From Agaribacillus aureus (GTDB taxonomy: Bacteria > Bacteroidota > Bacteroidia > Cytophagales > Cyclobacteriaceae), in NCBI GenBank assembly GCA_030442055.1, contig JAUJEB010000008.1:62001-126000 (forward strand): a stretch of 64,000 nucleotides of DNA, given 5' to 3'. Positions 36,190 through 45,223 of the stretch are shown here, piece after piece (positions within the stretch are counted from its first letter, which is position 1; the number at the start of each line of letters is the position of its first letter). Under the pieces are notes generated by a model. The model had not been told where the DNA came from, searched no databases, and worked only from the letters and a program-made list of their open reading frames with translations. The translations under genes were made by a program, and so were the position numbers.

Positions 36190-36897
36190 ATGTTGCGTCA
36201 AAGATCGGAGGAATTGGAAATCATGGATGATCTGGATTTTTCAGACGGCGTGATTTTCCAGACCTTAAAAGAGCTAAAAATTATCAACCACCGGCTTGGG
36301 GGCAATCAGGTGACCATTAAAGGTTTTAAACAGTTATTAAAGCGACACCCTTCAAAAGAGGTCAGTCTGACCGTAGCCGATCTGGGAAGCGGCGGCGGTG
36401 ATATGATGGTAGAAATTGTCAAGTGGTCACGCCGTCAGGGACTAAACATGAATTTAACGGGTATTGATGCCAACCAGTCCATTATAGACTATGCCCGGGA
36501 GAATACGGCGACATTCTCCGAAATCAGTTATCTCCCCCTTGACGTGTTTTCAGAACAATTCAAAAACCAGGAATATGATATAATCACTTGCACGCTTTTT
36601 ATGCATCATTTTAAAGATGTGCAGCTGATCCAATTATTTTCCACTTTGAAATCTCAGGCCAGGATAGGTATTGTCATCAACGATCTGCATCGACATTGGC
36701 TGGCTTATTATTCGATAAAAATACTCACCAAATTATTTTCCAAATCCTATATGGTCAAATATGATGCGCCTTTGTCTGTAGCCAGATCTTTTCGTAGAAA
36801 CGACTGGCATAGGATCTTCCGGGAGGCTGGCATTACAAACTACACCATTAAATGGCGCTGGGCATTCAGGTGGTTAGTCATTGTCACCCCTGAATAG
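36190..36897 (+). CDS. Class I SAM-dependent methyltransferase of the PKS cluster
   Basis: A 235-residue protein with the SAM-binding motif I VADLGSGGGDMMVEIV, the acidic ribose-binding residue in LTGIDANQSIIDYA, and motif II-like YDIITCTLFMHHF. It starts 14 bp after the PKS gene, so the two are probably one transcript, and it likely methylates the polyketide (O- or C-methylation). UbiE/COQ5-like quinone methyltransferases are similar in size, which fits a quinone-like product. The C-terminal part (RSFRRNDWHRIFREAGITNY) is typical of this family. Confidence 0.87.
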   Translation: MLRQRSEELEIMDDLDFSDGVIFQTLKELKIINHRLGGNQVTIKGFKQLLKRHPSKEVSLTVADLGSGGGDMMVEIVKWSRRQGLNMNLTGIDANQSIIDYARENTATFSEISYLPLDVFSEQFKNQEYDIITCTLFMHHFKDVQLIQLFSTLKSQARIGIVINDLHRHWLAYYSIKILTKLFSKSYMVKYDAPLSVARSFRRNDWHRIFREAGITNYTIKWRWAFRWLVIVTPE

Positions 36898-36919
36898 CCG
36901 CAGCCAGGTATCGGTTTTT

Positions 36920-37507
36920 CTATTCCACCCACTTAACTTTTTCCTCAATAGAGCTCCTTCGCCCTTTTGGCCACGCTTTGCCTGGCGTACCAAGGTATAG
37001 AAAGCCCATTAACTTATCCGACGGCCCCAGATCAAAAAAAGATTTTGCCTCCGCCATGTAAGTGATACCACCTGTACCCCAGTAACAACCTATACCATAT
37101 GCGGTAGCCGTCAGATACATATTTTGTACAGCCATGGCCACAGCAGCAATCTCCTCCACCTCAGGAACCCTTTCCTCTTTGTTGCGGTGCATACCAATGG
37201 AGATGATATGGGAACACAGCAAAGGCTTTTTGAGTAATTTATCATACTTATTTTCTTGAAACTCACCATTTCTGGTAGAGACCTCTTTGTACACATTTGC
37301 CTGAAAATCCGCTAATAATGAAATGCCCTGGCCTGTGAAGATTTTAAATCGCCAGGGTTCGGTAAACCTGTGGGTGGGTGCCCAGTTGGCATTTTCAAGC
37401 ATTTTTTCTACAATGAATCTGGGAACGGGCTCACCGGAGTAATTGACCGGGAAAATTGATCGCCTTTCCTGGATCAGTTCATTGACCATTGAAATATCAA
37501 ACCGCAT
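36920..37507 (-). CDS. Nitroreductase family protein
   Basis: A 195-residue FMN-dependent NAD(P)H oxidoreductase. Recognisable parts are the N-terminal IQERRSIFPVNY (Arg-Arg-Ser contacts FMN phosphate), ANWAPTHRFTEPWRFKIFTG, and the C-terminal AYGIGCYWGTGGI followed by a short cap. Members reduce nitro groups, quinones or enones; the physiological substrate is unknown. It forms a pair with the DinB-like gene 7 bp upstream on the same strand. A quinone-reducing role beside the PKS/UbiA cluster would be speculation. Confidence 0.9.
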   Translation of the reverse strand: MRFDISMVNELIQERRSIFPVNYSGEPVPRFIVEKMLENANWAPTHRFTEPWRFKIFTGQGISLLADFQANVYKEVSTRNGEFQENKYDKLLKKPLLCSHIISIGMHRNKEERVPEVEEIAAVAMAVQNMYLTATAYGIGCYWGTGGITYMAEAKSFFDLGPSDKLMGFLYLGTPGKAWPKGRRSSIEEKVKWVE

Positions 37508-37514
37508 ATATATT

Positions 37515-38030
37515 TTATTTTTTATTTAAATCAATTCCACCATAATAATTCATATCGATGTTTTTGTTGGCTTTTACATAATAAGTGATCTGGCCGGTGT
37601 GGTAGGAAAAATGTTCGGTTACGTGGATAAGTATGGCTATTCCGGTCTCTTCAAAACCTTGCACGCGTTTCTTTTTCAAAAGGTCATCCGGCGACAATTG
37701 ATCCAATACCTCGGTGACCTTCAGCATCAGGTCATCCATATCCTTAATTAGTCTTTCCGTAGAAATACCTCCCGCTTCACTAAATTCCCTATCCCGTTCC
37801 CTGGTGTCGGGAAAATTTCCTAATCCCGCTAAAATCCATTGTGAAACATTGCCACATAGGTGCAGTACAAGGTTACCGACGCTTACCGTCTCCTGGTTGG
37901 GGTGCCGCCAGATCTCTTCTACGGACAGTTTTGAAAGGCACTTTTTTATGCGGGGAACGGACTCTTCAATAATCCTTCTTTTAGTTTCCTCAACAAGTAA
38001 ATTTTTGAAATTTTCAGGATAAGCATTCAC
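37515..38030 (-). CDS. DinB family protein
   Basis: A 171-residue four-helix-bundle protein of the DinB/YfiT superfamily. Putative metal-ligand histidines lie in GNLVLHLCGNVSQWIL and in HVTEHFSYHTGQITYY, the usual HxxxH placement. Many members are thiol-dependent transferases (bacillithiol or mycothiol type) or have unknown roles. It is 7 bp from the nitroreductase gene and likely in the same transcript. Function beyond the fold cannot be given. Confidence 0.85.
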   Translation of the reverse strand: MNAYPENFKNLLVEETKRRIIEESVPRIKKCLSKLSVEEIWRHPNQETVSVGNLVLHLCGNVSQWILAGLGNFPDTRERDREFSEAGGISTERLIKDMDDLMLKVTEVLDQLSPDDLLKKKRVQGFEETGIAILIHVTEHFSYHTGQITYYVKANKNIDMNYYGGIDLNKK

Positions 38031-38116
38031 TGTAAAAATGAGTAAATTATTGCCGACGAATTTATACCGGGTTAATGACTTATTATCACTAATTTAGTCA
38101 AAATTAATTATTGATT

Positions 38117-39079
38117 ATGACAATCTTAACCAAGAATATTCCCACTGCTGATATTATTGTTGAGGCCCATGAGCGTATCAAACCTTTTGTCCACCAAACA
38201 CCTGTCATGACCTCTCAAAGCATCAACGCCATTTCAGGTGCGCGGCTGTATTTTAAGTGTGAAAACTTTCAAAAAGTCGGCGCTTTTAAGTTCAGGGGAG
38301 CTACAAACGCGGTATTTTCATTAAATGAGGATGAAAGGCAAAAAGGGGTGGCCACCCATTCTTCCGGCAACCATGGCCAGGGATTGGCGTTAGCGGCAAA
38401 AATGCAGAAAATTCCTGCCTATATTGTCATGCCCGAAAATGCCCCACGGGTGAAGAGGCTGGCTGTGGAAGGTTCCGGCGCGGAAGTTATACCCTGCAAA
38501 AATACGCTTGCATCCCGGGAAGAGACCCTGCAGAAAGTAGTAGAACAAACAGGAGCGATCACCATTCATCCGTTTGACGATTATCGCATCATTGCCGGCC
38601 AGGCAACAGCCGCCAAGGAGCTTATAGAAGAGCAAGGCCAGTTTGATGTGATCATGACGCCGGTAGGGGGCGGTGGGCTGTTGAGTGGTACAGCGCTTAC
38701 CTGCCATTATTGGTCACCGCTGACCAAGGTGATTGCCGGTGAACCCTCAGGCGCCGATGATGCTATCCGGTCCATGAAGGCTGGCACCATCATTCCATGC
38801 CCCCAACCTTCGACGATCGCCGATGGCTTATTGACAACCATATGCGAAAGGACTTTTGGCATCATTAAAGATCATGTCAGCGACATAATTTCCGTGACTG
38901 ATGATGAAATTGTGGCAGCCATGCGCCTTATTTGGGAACGAATGAAGATCATTGTTGAGCCTTCTGCCGCTGTGCCGGTGGCAGCCCTTTTAAAAAATAA
39001 GGAGGAATTTAAGGGGAAAAAGATTGGAATTATATTGACCGGCGGCAATGTAGATCTGGATAAATTGCCTTTTCGCTAA
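38117..39079 (+). CDS. PLP-dependent threonine/serine dehydratase
   Basis: A 320-residue fold-type II PLP enzyme, starting at ATG 38117; an in-frame TTG two codons earlier is less likely. The PLP lysine is Lys58 in FQKVGAFKFRGATN, the phosphate-binding glycine loop is VGGGGLLSGT, and SSGNHGQGLALAAK is the Asn-containing substrate loop. There is no C-terminal ACT domain, so it resembles the catabolic threonine dehydratase or serine racemase group rather than biosynthetic IlvA. It deaminates threonine or serine to the 2-oxoacid, or racemises serine. Confidence 0.9.
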   Translation: MTILTKNIPTADIIVEAHERIKPFVHQTPVMTSQSINAISGARLYFKCENFQKVGAFKFRGATNAVFSLNEDERQKGVATHSSGNHGQGLALAAKMQKIPAYIVMPENAPRVKRLAVEGSGAEVIPCKNTLASREETLQKVVEQTGAITIHPFDDYRIIAGQATAAKELIEEQGQFDVIMTPVGGGGLLSGTALTCHYWSPLTKVIAGEPSGADDAIRSMKAGTIIPCPQPSTIADGLLTTICERTFGIIKDHVSDIISVTDDEIVAAMRLIWERMKIIVEPSAAVPVAALLKNKEEFKGKKIGIILTGGNVDLDKLPFR

Positions 39080-39154
39080 GACTTATCTTACGCCGCTGTA
39101 CCGGTTATCTATCTTACCTATCCACAATTCATCCTGGTGATTCTACGGTTCAGT

Positions 39155-39181
39155 AAGTGTTTTTTTTAAACACTTCTTTTT
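39155..39181 (+). terminator. Terminator after the threonine dehydratase gene
   Basis: A perfect 8-bp stem AAGTGTTT/AAACACTT with a 5-T loop, followed by CTTTTT. It lies 75 bp after the stop codon and just before the TonB receptor promoter. Confidence 0.7.
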
Positions 39182-39186
39182 CAAGA

Positions 39187-39194
39187 TACTTTTG
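39187..39194 (+). promoter_or_regulatory. -7 box of the TonB receptor gene
   Basis: TACTTTTG matches TAnnTTTG exactly, 19 nt before the start codon. Its -33 region would fall within the preceding terminator hairpin. Confidence 0.45.
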
Positions 39195-39213
39195 AACCAA
39201 ACAAGAAGTCACC

Positions 39214-41382
39214 ATGAAAAAACCAATACTCTTTCTCTTCTTATTCATCGCAGGACAGCATTTGATGGCGCAGGTCAGTGTAGAAGGTTATGTGACTGAT
39301 CAAAATGGGCAACCCATTGTTGGCGCTAATGTCTATTTGCAAGATACTTATGATGGCGCTTCCACAGATACCACAGGCTATTTCTCATTTGAAACCACAG
39401 AAGAAGGGGATTGGGTATTGGTGGCTACTTTTATAGGTTATAGATCTGAAGAATTGCCAATTATTCTGGGAGATGGGTCCTCAAAAATTAATATCAGCTT
39501 AAAAGAGGAACTCAATAAGCTTGAGGCGGTGGTAATTTCGGCGGGATCTTTTAGCGCTGGTGAAGAAACGAAAAGGGAGGTATTAAAACCGCTGGATATT
39601 GTGACCACAGCAGGATCCTCGGCAGATATTGCCGGTGCTTTAAATACACTTCCCGGCACCCAGACCGTGGGTGAGGAGGGCAGGTTATTTGTCAGAGGTG
39701 GGTCGGGCGCCGAAACCAAGACATATATCGATGGTATGCAAGTTTTGAACGCCTACAATTCAGCCATCCCCAACACGCCGTCGAGAGGTAGGTTTTCGCC
39801 ATTTATGTTCAAAGGTACTAGTTTTAGTACCGGAGGGTATTCGGCAGAATACGGGCAGGCGCTTTCTTCAGCATTGATTTTGAATACCAAGGACATGCCT
39901 GTTCAGGAAAGAGTGGATTTTTCGATCATGTCCGTAGGAGTGGACGCGGCGGCAACGAAGATTTGGGATAAATCATCATTTTCCGGTAAAATTCAATATA
40001 CCAATGTAACGCCTTATTTTAATTTGATAAAACAATCCCTGGAACTTGAAAAATCACCTGTTGCCATTGATGGAAATTTTGCTTTCCGCCATAAGGTTCG
40101 CGAACACGGCATGTTGAAGTTTTACGGGAATTTCAATAAATCTTCGGTTAGCAGCCTTTTGGCAGACATCGACAGCCCTGAGGTCAAGACAAAGTACCAG
40201 CTTGATAACCACTATTATTACCTTAACAGTTCTTATAGGGATGTGCTTAATGATAAATGGAGTCTGAAATCAGGCTTTGCCTTCACCTATAGCAAAGACA
40301 TTATTGGCGTGGACCAGGGGAATATTGCTGAAAAACAAAATGGCATGCACGCGAAGACCGTATTATCGTATGATGTTTTGACACAATTGGCCATAAACTT
40401 TGGAGGGGAAGTATTTCATAGACGTTATCAACGGTTCCTACCCTTTACAGCAGATAACCAGCTCACAGAGGCGGGTTTTGACGAGCAATTGATCGCCGGC
40501 TTTGTAGAGGCAGATCTGTACACGTCCAACAGATTTGTAACCAGGGCAGGCACCAGATGGGAATACAATACCTTGTCACAGAAAGCAGCTATTGCTCCGC
40601 GACTTTCAATGGGTTATAAGACTGGTGATAACAGCCAGATTTCTCTGGCTTACGGGCAATTCCAGCAGACCGCAGAGGACCGTTTTGTTCGAGTGGCCAA
40701 TAACCTGGAATCGGAAAAAGCAGATCACTATATCTTAAATTATCAATGGCTCTCTGATAAACAAACTTTTAGAGTGGAGGCTTATTATAAGGATTACTAT
40801 GATCTGGTGAAATTTAATGAAGACACGCCGGATGATCCCACAGCCTATTTTAATGACGGCTACGGACATGCGCAAGGCATTGATGTGTTTTGGAGAGATA
40901 ACAAAACCTTCAGAAATGTTGACTATTGGGTCTCCTATTCTTACCTGGACACCAAAAGAAATTATCGAAATTTTCCAAGTGAGGCCATGCCTACTTTCGC
41001 GTCAAACCACAACTTTTCATTCGTTTACAAACATTTTATAACAGATATAAAATCTCAAATCGGCTGGACATACAGCTTTGCCAGCGGCCGGCCATATCAC
41101 AATCCGAATGAGCCTGGTTTTAATGCGGGGAAAACCAGATCTTATCATGATCTGAGCATGAATATCAGCTATCTGTGGAAAAGCAATGTGATTTTGCATG
41201 CGTTTGTTACCAATGTTCTGGGTGTAAAGAATGTCTTTGGATACGAATATGGTACCCAGCGCAATGAAGCTGGCCGGTTTGACCGAAGGGCTATCGAACC
41301 AATGGCGCCACGATTCATATTTTTGGGAGTATTTATTACGCTTTCTAAAAATAAGTCGCTCAATGGTTTGCCTAATTTATAA
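39214..41382 (+). CDS. TonB-dependent outer-membrane receptor
   Basis: A 722-residue outer-membrane protein with signal peptide MKKPILFLFLFIAGQHLMAQ. An N-terminal carboxypeptidase-regulatory-like beta domain follows (about 22-105, VSVEGYVTDQNGQPIVGANV), then the plug (about 125-230, GRLFVRGGSGAETKTYIDGM) and a 22-strand barrel. It is short for the family but appears complete. It would import an unknown ligand through the outer membrane using TonB. No SusD partner follows, so the ligand is probably a metal chelate or small molecule. A small TPR-type exported protein gene follows 169 bp downstream. Confidence 0.9.
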   Translation: MKKPILFLFLFIAGQHLMAQVSVEGYVTDQNGQPIVGANVYLQDTYDGASTDTTGYFSFETTEEGDWVLVATFIGYRSEELPIILGDGSSKINISLKEELNKLEAVVISAGSFSAGEETKREVLKPLDIVTTAGSSADIAGALNTLPGTQTVGEEGRLFVRGGSGAETKTYIDGMQVLNAYNSAIPNTPSRGRFSPFMFKGTSFSTGGYSAEYGQALSSALILNTKDMPVQERVDFSIMSVGVDAAATKIWDKSSFSGKIQYTNVTPYFNLIKQSLELEKSPVAIDGNFAFRHKVREHGMLKFYGNFNKSSVSSLLADIDSPEVKTKYQLDNHYYYLNSSYRDVLNDKWSLKSGFAFTYSKDIIGVDQGNIAEKQNGMHAKTVLSYDVLTQLAINFGGEVFHRRYQRFLPFTADNQLTEAGFDEQLIAGFVEADLYTSNRFVTRAGTRWEYNTLSQKAAIAPRLSMGYKTGDNSQISLAYGQFQQTAEDRFVRVANNLESEKADHYILNYQWLSDKQTFRVEAYYKDYYDLVKFNEDTPDDPTAYFNDGYGHAQGIDVFWRDNKTFRNVDYWVSYSYLDTKRNYRNFPSEAMPTFASNHNFSFVYKHFITDIKSQIGWTYSFASGRPYHNPNEPGFNAGKTRSYHDLSMNISYLWKSNVILHAFVTNVLGVKNVFGYEYGTQRNEAGRFDRRAIEPMAPRFIFLGVFITLSKNKSLNGLPNL

Positions 41383-41551
41383 TCTGGATATTGCTGGAAT
41401 TTGTGATCCTTTCAAAACCCTATAAAACAACTGAAATTTAAAAATTAGAAAAATGAAACCGACATGCTTGATATAATTATTAAACTCACCAGAGAATGAT
41501 TATAGCAAGCATCAAAGGTTCCATGTGACAGAAAAAATAAATTATAAACAC

Positions 41552-42190
41552 ATGAAAAAAATAGTATTATCACTTACCACGGTTGCCCTTATTTTCACGG
41601 CTTCGGCTAATGATAAGTATGAAAAGGCAATGTTAAAAAATATTTCCCTGGTTTACGAAGCAAATACCGTAGATGCCTACCAGCAGGCAATTAATAATTT
41701 GACCCGCATTGGTAATGCGGAGAAAAACAAGTGGGAGCCCTATTACTACATTACTTATTCATACATTATCATGTCATTTATGGAACAGGATCCCGGTAAG
41801 AAGGACAGCTACATTGACTTGGCACAGGCGGCATTGGACAAGGGACTTGCTATCGCTCCGGATGAGTCCGAATTGGTGACATTACAGGGATTTACACATA
41901 CCGCAAGATTGAACGTTGATCCCATGAACAGGGGGCAGCGGTATTCCGGAATGGCGACAAAGGTTTTACGACAGGCCATTAAATTAAATCCCGAGAATCC
42001 CAGGGCCCTTTTGTTGATGGGTCAGATGATGTATGGTACTGCACAGTTTATGGGCGGCAGCACCACCGAAGCCTGTGCGATGATCGAAAAATCTTTAGAT
42101 AAATTTGAAACCTTCAAATCGTCACATGCTCTTGCGCCCCAATGGGGAAAAGGTCAGGCGACAGATGCATTAAAACAATGTGGCAATTAA
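41552..42190 (+). CDS. Exported TPR-like protein next to the TonB receptor
   Basis: A 212-residue protein from ATG 41552, chosen because it opens a signal peptide (MKKIVLSLTTVALIFTASA); an in-frame GTG at 41525 would precede it with unlikely sequence. The mature part is helical with TPR-like repeats, for example AQAALDKGLAIAPDESELVT and RQAIKLNPENPRALLLMGQM. I believe such genes often accompany this type of TonB receptor in Bacteroidota. It may be a periplasmic accessory, but no function is established here. Confidence 0.8.
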   Translation: MKKIVLSLTTVALIFTASANDKYEKAMLKNISLVYEANTVDAYQQAINNLTRIGNAEKNKWEPYYYITYSYIIMSFMEQDPGKKDSYIDLAQAALDKGLAIAPDESELVTLQGFTHTARLNVDPMNRGQRYSGMATKVLRQAIKLNPENPRALLLMGQMMYGTAQFMGGSTTEACAMIEKSLDKFETFKSSHALAPQWGKGQATDALKQCGN

Positions 42191-42280
42191 GAGGGAGGTC
42201 TCTTGCTCCGGTGTATATGGCATTTCATTTTGCTGCAAAGCGCCGGAGCCATGGCTTTCGGTAATGAGAGCGTTTGATCC

Positions 42281-45073
42281 TTAATGCGCCTCCAGCCAGT
42301 TTTTTCCAGTACCTACCTCGACCTCAAGCGGAACCGCCAATTCGACAGCATTTTTCATTAATTCCGGGATTTTTTCTATGAGCAATTCCAGCTCATCGTT
42401 ATGCGCGTCAAAAACCAGTTCGTCATGTACCTGTAAAATCATTTTAGATTTTAGCTTTTCCTTTTGCAGCCATTGATGGATATTGATCATGGCGATCTTG
42501 ATAATATCTGCGGCGGAGCCTTGTATAGGTGCGTTGATCGCGTTGCGTTCCGCAAAACCCCTGACGGTCATGTTGCGGGAATTAATATCTCTAAGATATC
42601 TTCTGCGGCCTAAAATAGTTTCGGCGTAGCCTTTTTCGCGCGCTTCGTTAATAGCGTTATCCATGTATCGTTTGATAGCCGGAAACTCTTCAAAATAAGC
42701 ATCGATGATTTCCTTGGCTTCCGTTCTTGATATTCCTAAATTCTGAGCCAATCCAAAGGCTGAAATGCCGTAGATAATACCAAAATTCACCTCTTTGGCT
42801 TTCCTTCTCATTCCTGGTTCTACCTCCTCAAGAGCCACCCTAAAAACCTTGCTGGCGGTAGTAGCATGAATGTCCCGGCCGTTTTTGAAGGCTTCGATCA
42901 TGCTTTCGTCCTGAGCAAAAGCGGCCACAATACGAAGCTCAACCTGCGAGTAATCCGCCGAAACCAACGTGTGGTTTTCGTCACAAGGAATAAAAGCTTT
43001 TCTTATCTCGCGTCCCTTGGCCGTACGGATCGGAATGTTCTGCAAGTTAGGATTATTGGAGCTTAGCCTTCCCGTGGCTGCCACCGCCTGGCGATAGTCG
43101 GTGTGAACCCTGCCATCTTTTGGGACTACCATTTTTGGAAGTGCGTCAACATAGGTGGATTTAAGTTTCTGATATTCGCGAAACTCCATGATTTTATTGG
43201 CAATCTCATGCTCTTTGGCAAGCTTTGAAAGAATATCCTCCCCCGTGGCATATTGACCGGTCTTGGTCTTCTTCGGCTTTTCAACCAGTTTTAGCTTATC
43301 AAAAAGTATTTCACCCAGCTGTTTTGGGCTGGCGATATTAAATTCAGCACCGGCGATATCATATATCTCCTTTTCCACCTGGGCGCTGGCATCTCTTAAT
43401 TCAATGGACATACTTTCCAGGGTGGGTACGTCAATTTTAACGCCCTGATACTCCATATCAGCCAATACATTAACCAGGGGTACTTCCACCTCCTCAAACA
43501 GTTTTAAAAGATTTTCCTGCAGATCTTTACTGAGTACGTTTTTCAGTTGCAGGGTAATGTCGGCATCCTCACCGGCATATTCTACTACCTTTTCCACAGC
43601 GACATCCCGCATGTTTCCTTGCTTGCCTCCTTTTTTTCCGATAAGGGTGCTGATTGAAACCGGCGAGTAATTCAGATAGTTTTCAGCCAGAACATCCATA
43701 TTATGGCGCGTCTCCGGGTCGATGAGGTAATGAGCAAGCATGGTGTCAAAAAATGGCCCCTGCACCGCAAGATCATAATTTTTCAAAACCTGAATATCGT
43801 ATTTCAGATTTTGACCAATTTTCACAATTTTATCATGTTCCAGTACCACCCTGAATTCGTTCACAATTTTCTGGGCTTCCTTTTGATCTTCGGGAATGGG
43901 CACATAGTAGGCCTCATGCTGAAAATAGGAAAAGGCGATCCCCACCAATTCAGCTTCTACCGGTTCTATGCTGGTTGTTTCCGTGTCAAAACAAAACTCG
44001 TCCTGCTTTAGTAAATATTCGATAAGACTTTTGCGAAGGTCCGGGGTATCAATCAGGTGGTAGTCGTGAATAACACTGTGGATTTCCTTCTTTTCCGGAG
44101 GTTGTTCTTCTACGATCTCTTCTGTGGTATCACTGGCCTCAAACATCGTCATTTGTCCCTCTTTTTCCGCCTTGGTTTTAGGCTTTTTGTCTTCCTTGTT
44201 AAGGACCCTTTTCAGCAAAGTGCGAAATTCCAGTTCCTCAAATAATTTGGTCAGTGTTTCTTCATTGGGCCCATTGTAAAGCAAGTCATCCTCCGACAAT
44301 TCTATTGGAACATCCAGCTTGATGGTTGCCAGCTCTTTCGACATGATCCCTTGTTGTCCAAAGTTGACCACATTTTCTTTTTGTTTTCCTTTCAGGTCAT
44401 CTGTGTTGGCCAGCAGGTTTTCAACGGTACCGTAGGCCTTTAACAGTTTTATAGCCGTTTTGGCACCAATGCCCGGTATGCCCGGTATATTGTCAACCTT
44501 GTCTCCTTGCAGACCCAGGAGATCCCTCACCTGATCAACTTCATCAATTTCAAACTTTTGCTTGACCTCTTCAATGCCCAGAATGTCGACGCCATTGCCC
44601 ATAAAAGCGGGTTTGTACAGATAGATATGTTCGTCTACCAATTGCGCGTAATCTTTGTCTGAGGTCATCATATAAACCTCGAAACCCTGTTTACTGGCTT
44701 TTTTTGCCAGGGTTCCAACGATATCGTCAGCTTCAAATCCATCCATTTCCAAAATAGGGATGCCAAATCCTTCAATGATACGTCGAATGTAAGGAAGATT
44801 GCTGGCAATATCTTCCGGCATTTCCTCCCGGCCGGCTTTGTATTCAGTGTATTGTTTATGTCGAAAGGTAGGAGCCGAGGTGTCAAAAGCCACACCAATA
44901 TGGGTAGGTTTTCTCTTCTGTATAACCTCAAACAAGGTGTTGGTAAAACCCAGGGATGCTCCCGTGCTTTGGCCTTTTGAGTTAATTCTAGGAGTTTTGC
45001 TGAAAGCGAAATGAGCGCGGTAAATCAATGCCATCGCATCCAGCAGAAAGAGTTTTTTATCAGGTTTGTTCAT
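42281..45073 (-). CDS. polA: DNA polymerase I
   Basis: A 930-residue polymerase with all three domains. The N-terminal 5'-3' exonuclease (1-300) includes FEADDIVGTLAKKA and LQGDKVDNIPGIPGIGAKTA. The 3'-5' proofreading domain (about 335-520) keeps its acidic residues in CFDTETTSIEP, GQNLKYDIQVL and YAGEDADITLQL, so it should be active. The polymerase domain has motif A SADYSQVELRIVAAF, motif B RRKAKEVNFGIIYGISAFG and motif C LQVHDELVFD. It fills gaps in Okazaki-fragment processing and repair. It appears monocistronic. Confidence 0.98.
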   Translation of the reverse strand: MNKPDKKLFLLDAMALIYRAHFAFSKTPRINSKGQSTGASLGFTNTLFEVIQKRKPTHIGVAFDTSAPTFRHKQYTEYKAGREEMPEDIASNLPYIRRIIEGFGIPILEMDGFEADDIVGTLAKKASKQGFEVYMMTSDKDYAQLVDEHIYLYKPAFMGNGVDILGIEEVKQKFEIDEVDQVRDLLGLQGDKVDNIPGIPGIGAKTAIKLLKAYGTVENLLANTDDLKGKQKENVVNFGQQGIMSKELATIKLDVPIELSEDDLLYNGPNEETLTKLFEELEFRTLLKRVLNKEDKKPKTKAEKEGQMTMFEASDTTEEIVEEQPPEKKEIHSVIHDYHLIDTPDLRKSLIEYLLKQDEFCFDTETTSIEPVEAELVGIAFSYFQHEAYYVPIPEDQKEAQKIVNEFRVVLEHDKIVKIGQNLKYDIQVLKNYDLAVQGPFFDTMLAHYLIDPETRHNMDVLAENYLNYSPVSISTLIGKKGGKQGNMRDVAVEKVVEYAGEDADITLQLKNVLSKDLQENLLKLFEEVEVPLVNVLADMEYQGVKIDVPTLESMSIELRDASAQVEKEIYDIAGAEFNIASPKQLGEILFDKLKLVEKPKKTKTGQYATGEDILSKLAKEHEIANKIMEFREYQKLKSTYVDALPKMVVPKDGRVHTDYRQAVAATGRLSSNNPNLQNIPIRTAKGREIRKAFIPCDENHTLVSADYSQVELRIVAAFAQDESMIEAFKNGRDIHATTASKVFRVALEEVEPGMRRKAKEVNFGIIYGISAFGLAQNLGISRTEAKEIIDAYFEEFPAIKRYMDNAINEAREKGYAETILGRRRYLRDINSRNMTVRGFAERNAINAPIQGSAADIIKIAMINIHQWLQKEKLKSKMILQVHDELVFDAHNDELELLIEKIPELMKNAVELAVPLEVEVGTGKNWLEAH

Positions 45074-45117
45074 GCCTTAAAGTTAGAAAAGAAATGGTTA
45101 GGCCCCAAGGGTTGAAT

Positions 45118-45145
45118 TTGTTATTCTTGGATCCGGGAATAACAA
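45118..45145. repeat. Inverted repeat between polA and the metallopeptidase gene
   Basis: TTGTTATTC, a 10-nt loop and GAATAACAA form a perfect 9-bp-armed repeat; the loop can extend the stem with weak pairs. It lies 45 bp upstream of polA and 79 bp beyond the metallopeptidase stop. No T tract follows on the minus strand, so it is either a weak terminator or an operator. Confidence 0.5.
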
Positions 45146-45223
45146 CTTTCTACTGCGCTCCGGGCATATAAGATAGTTGCTGATTGCAATATAGGTGCCT
45201 GTGATGCTACCTGGGAATGGGGC

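Noticed and set aside
36182-36199. Palindromic AACATATGTT around the methyltransferase start codon
   Set aside because: Only 10 bp, AT-rich, at an ordinary start codon within an operon; it does not match the TTGTTAT-N6-ATAACAA motif.
42205-42249. GCTCCGG...CCGGAGC inverted repeat between the TPR gene and polA
   Set aside because: The loop is 31 nt and no T tract follows, so it is a poor terminator candidate; kept only as a note.
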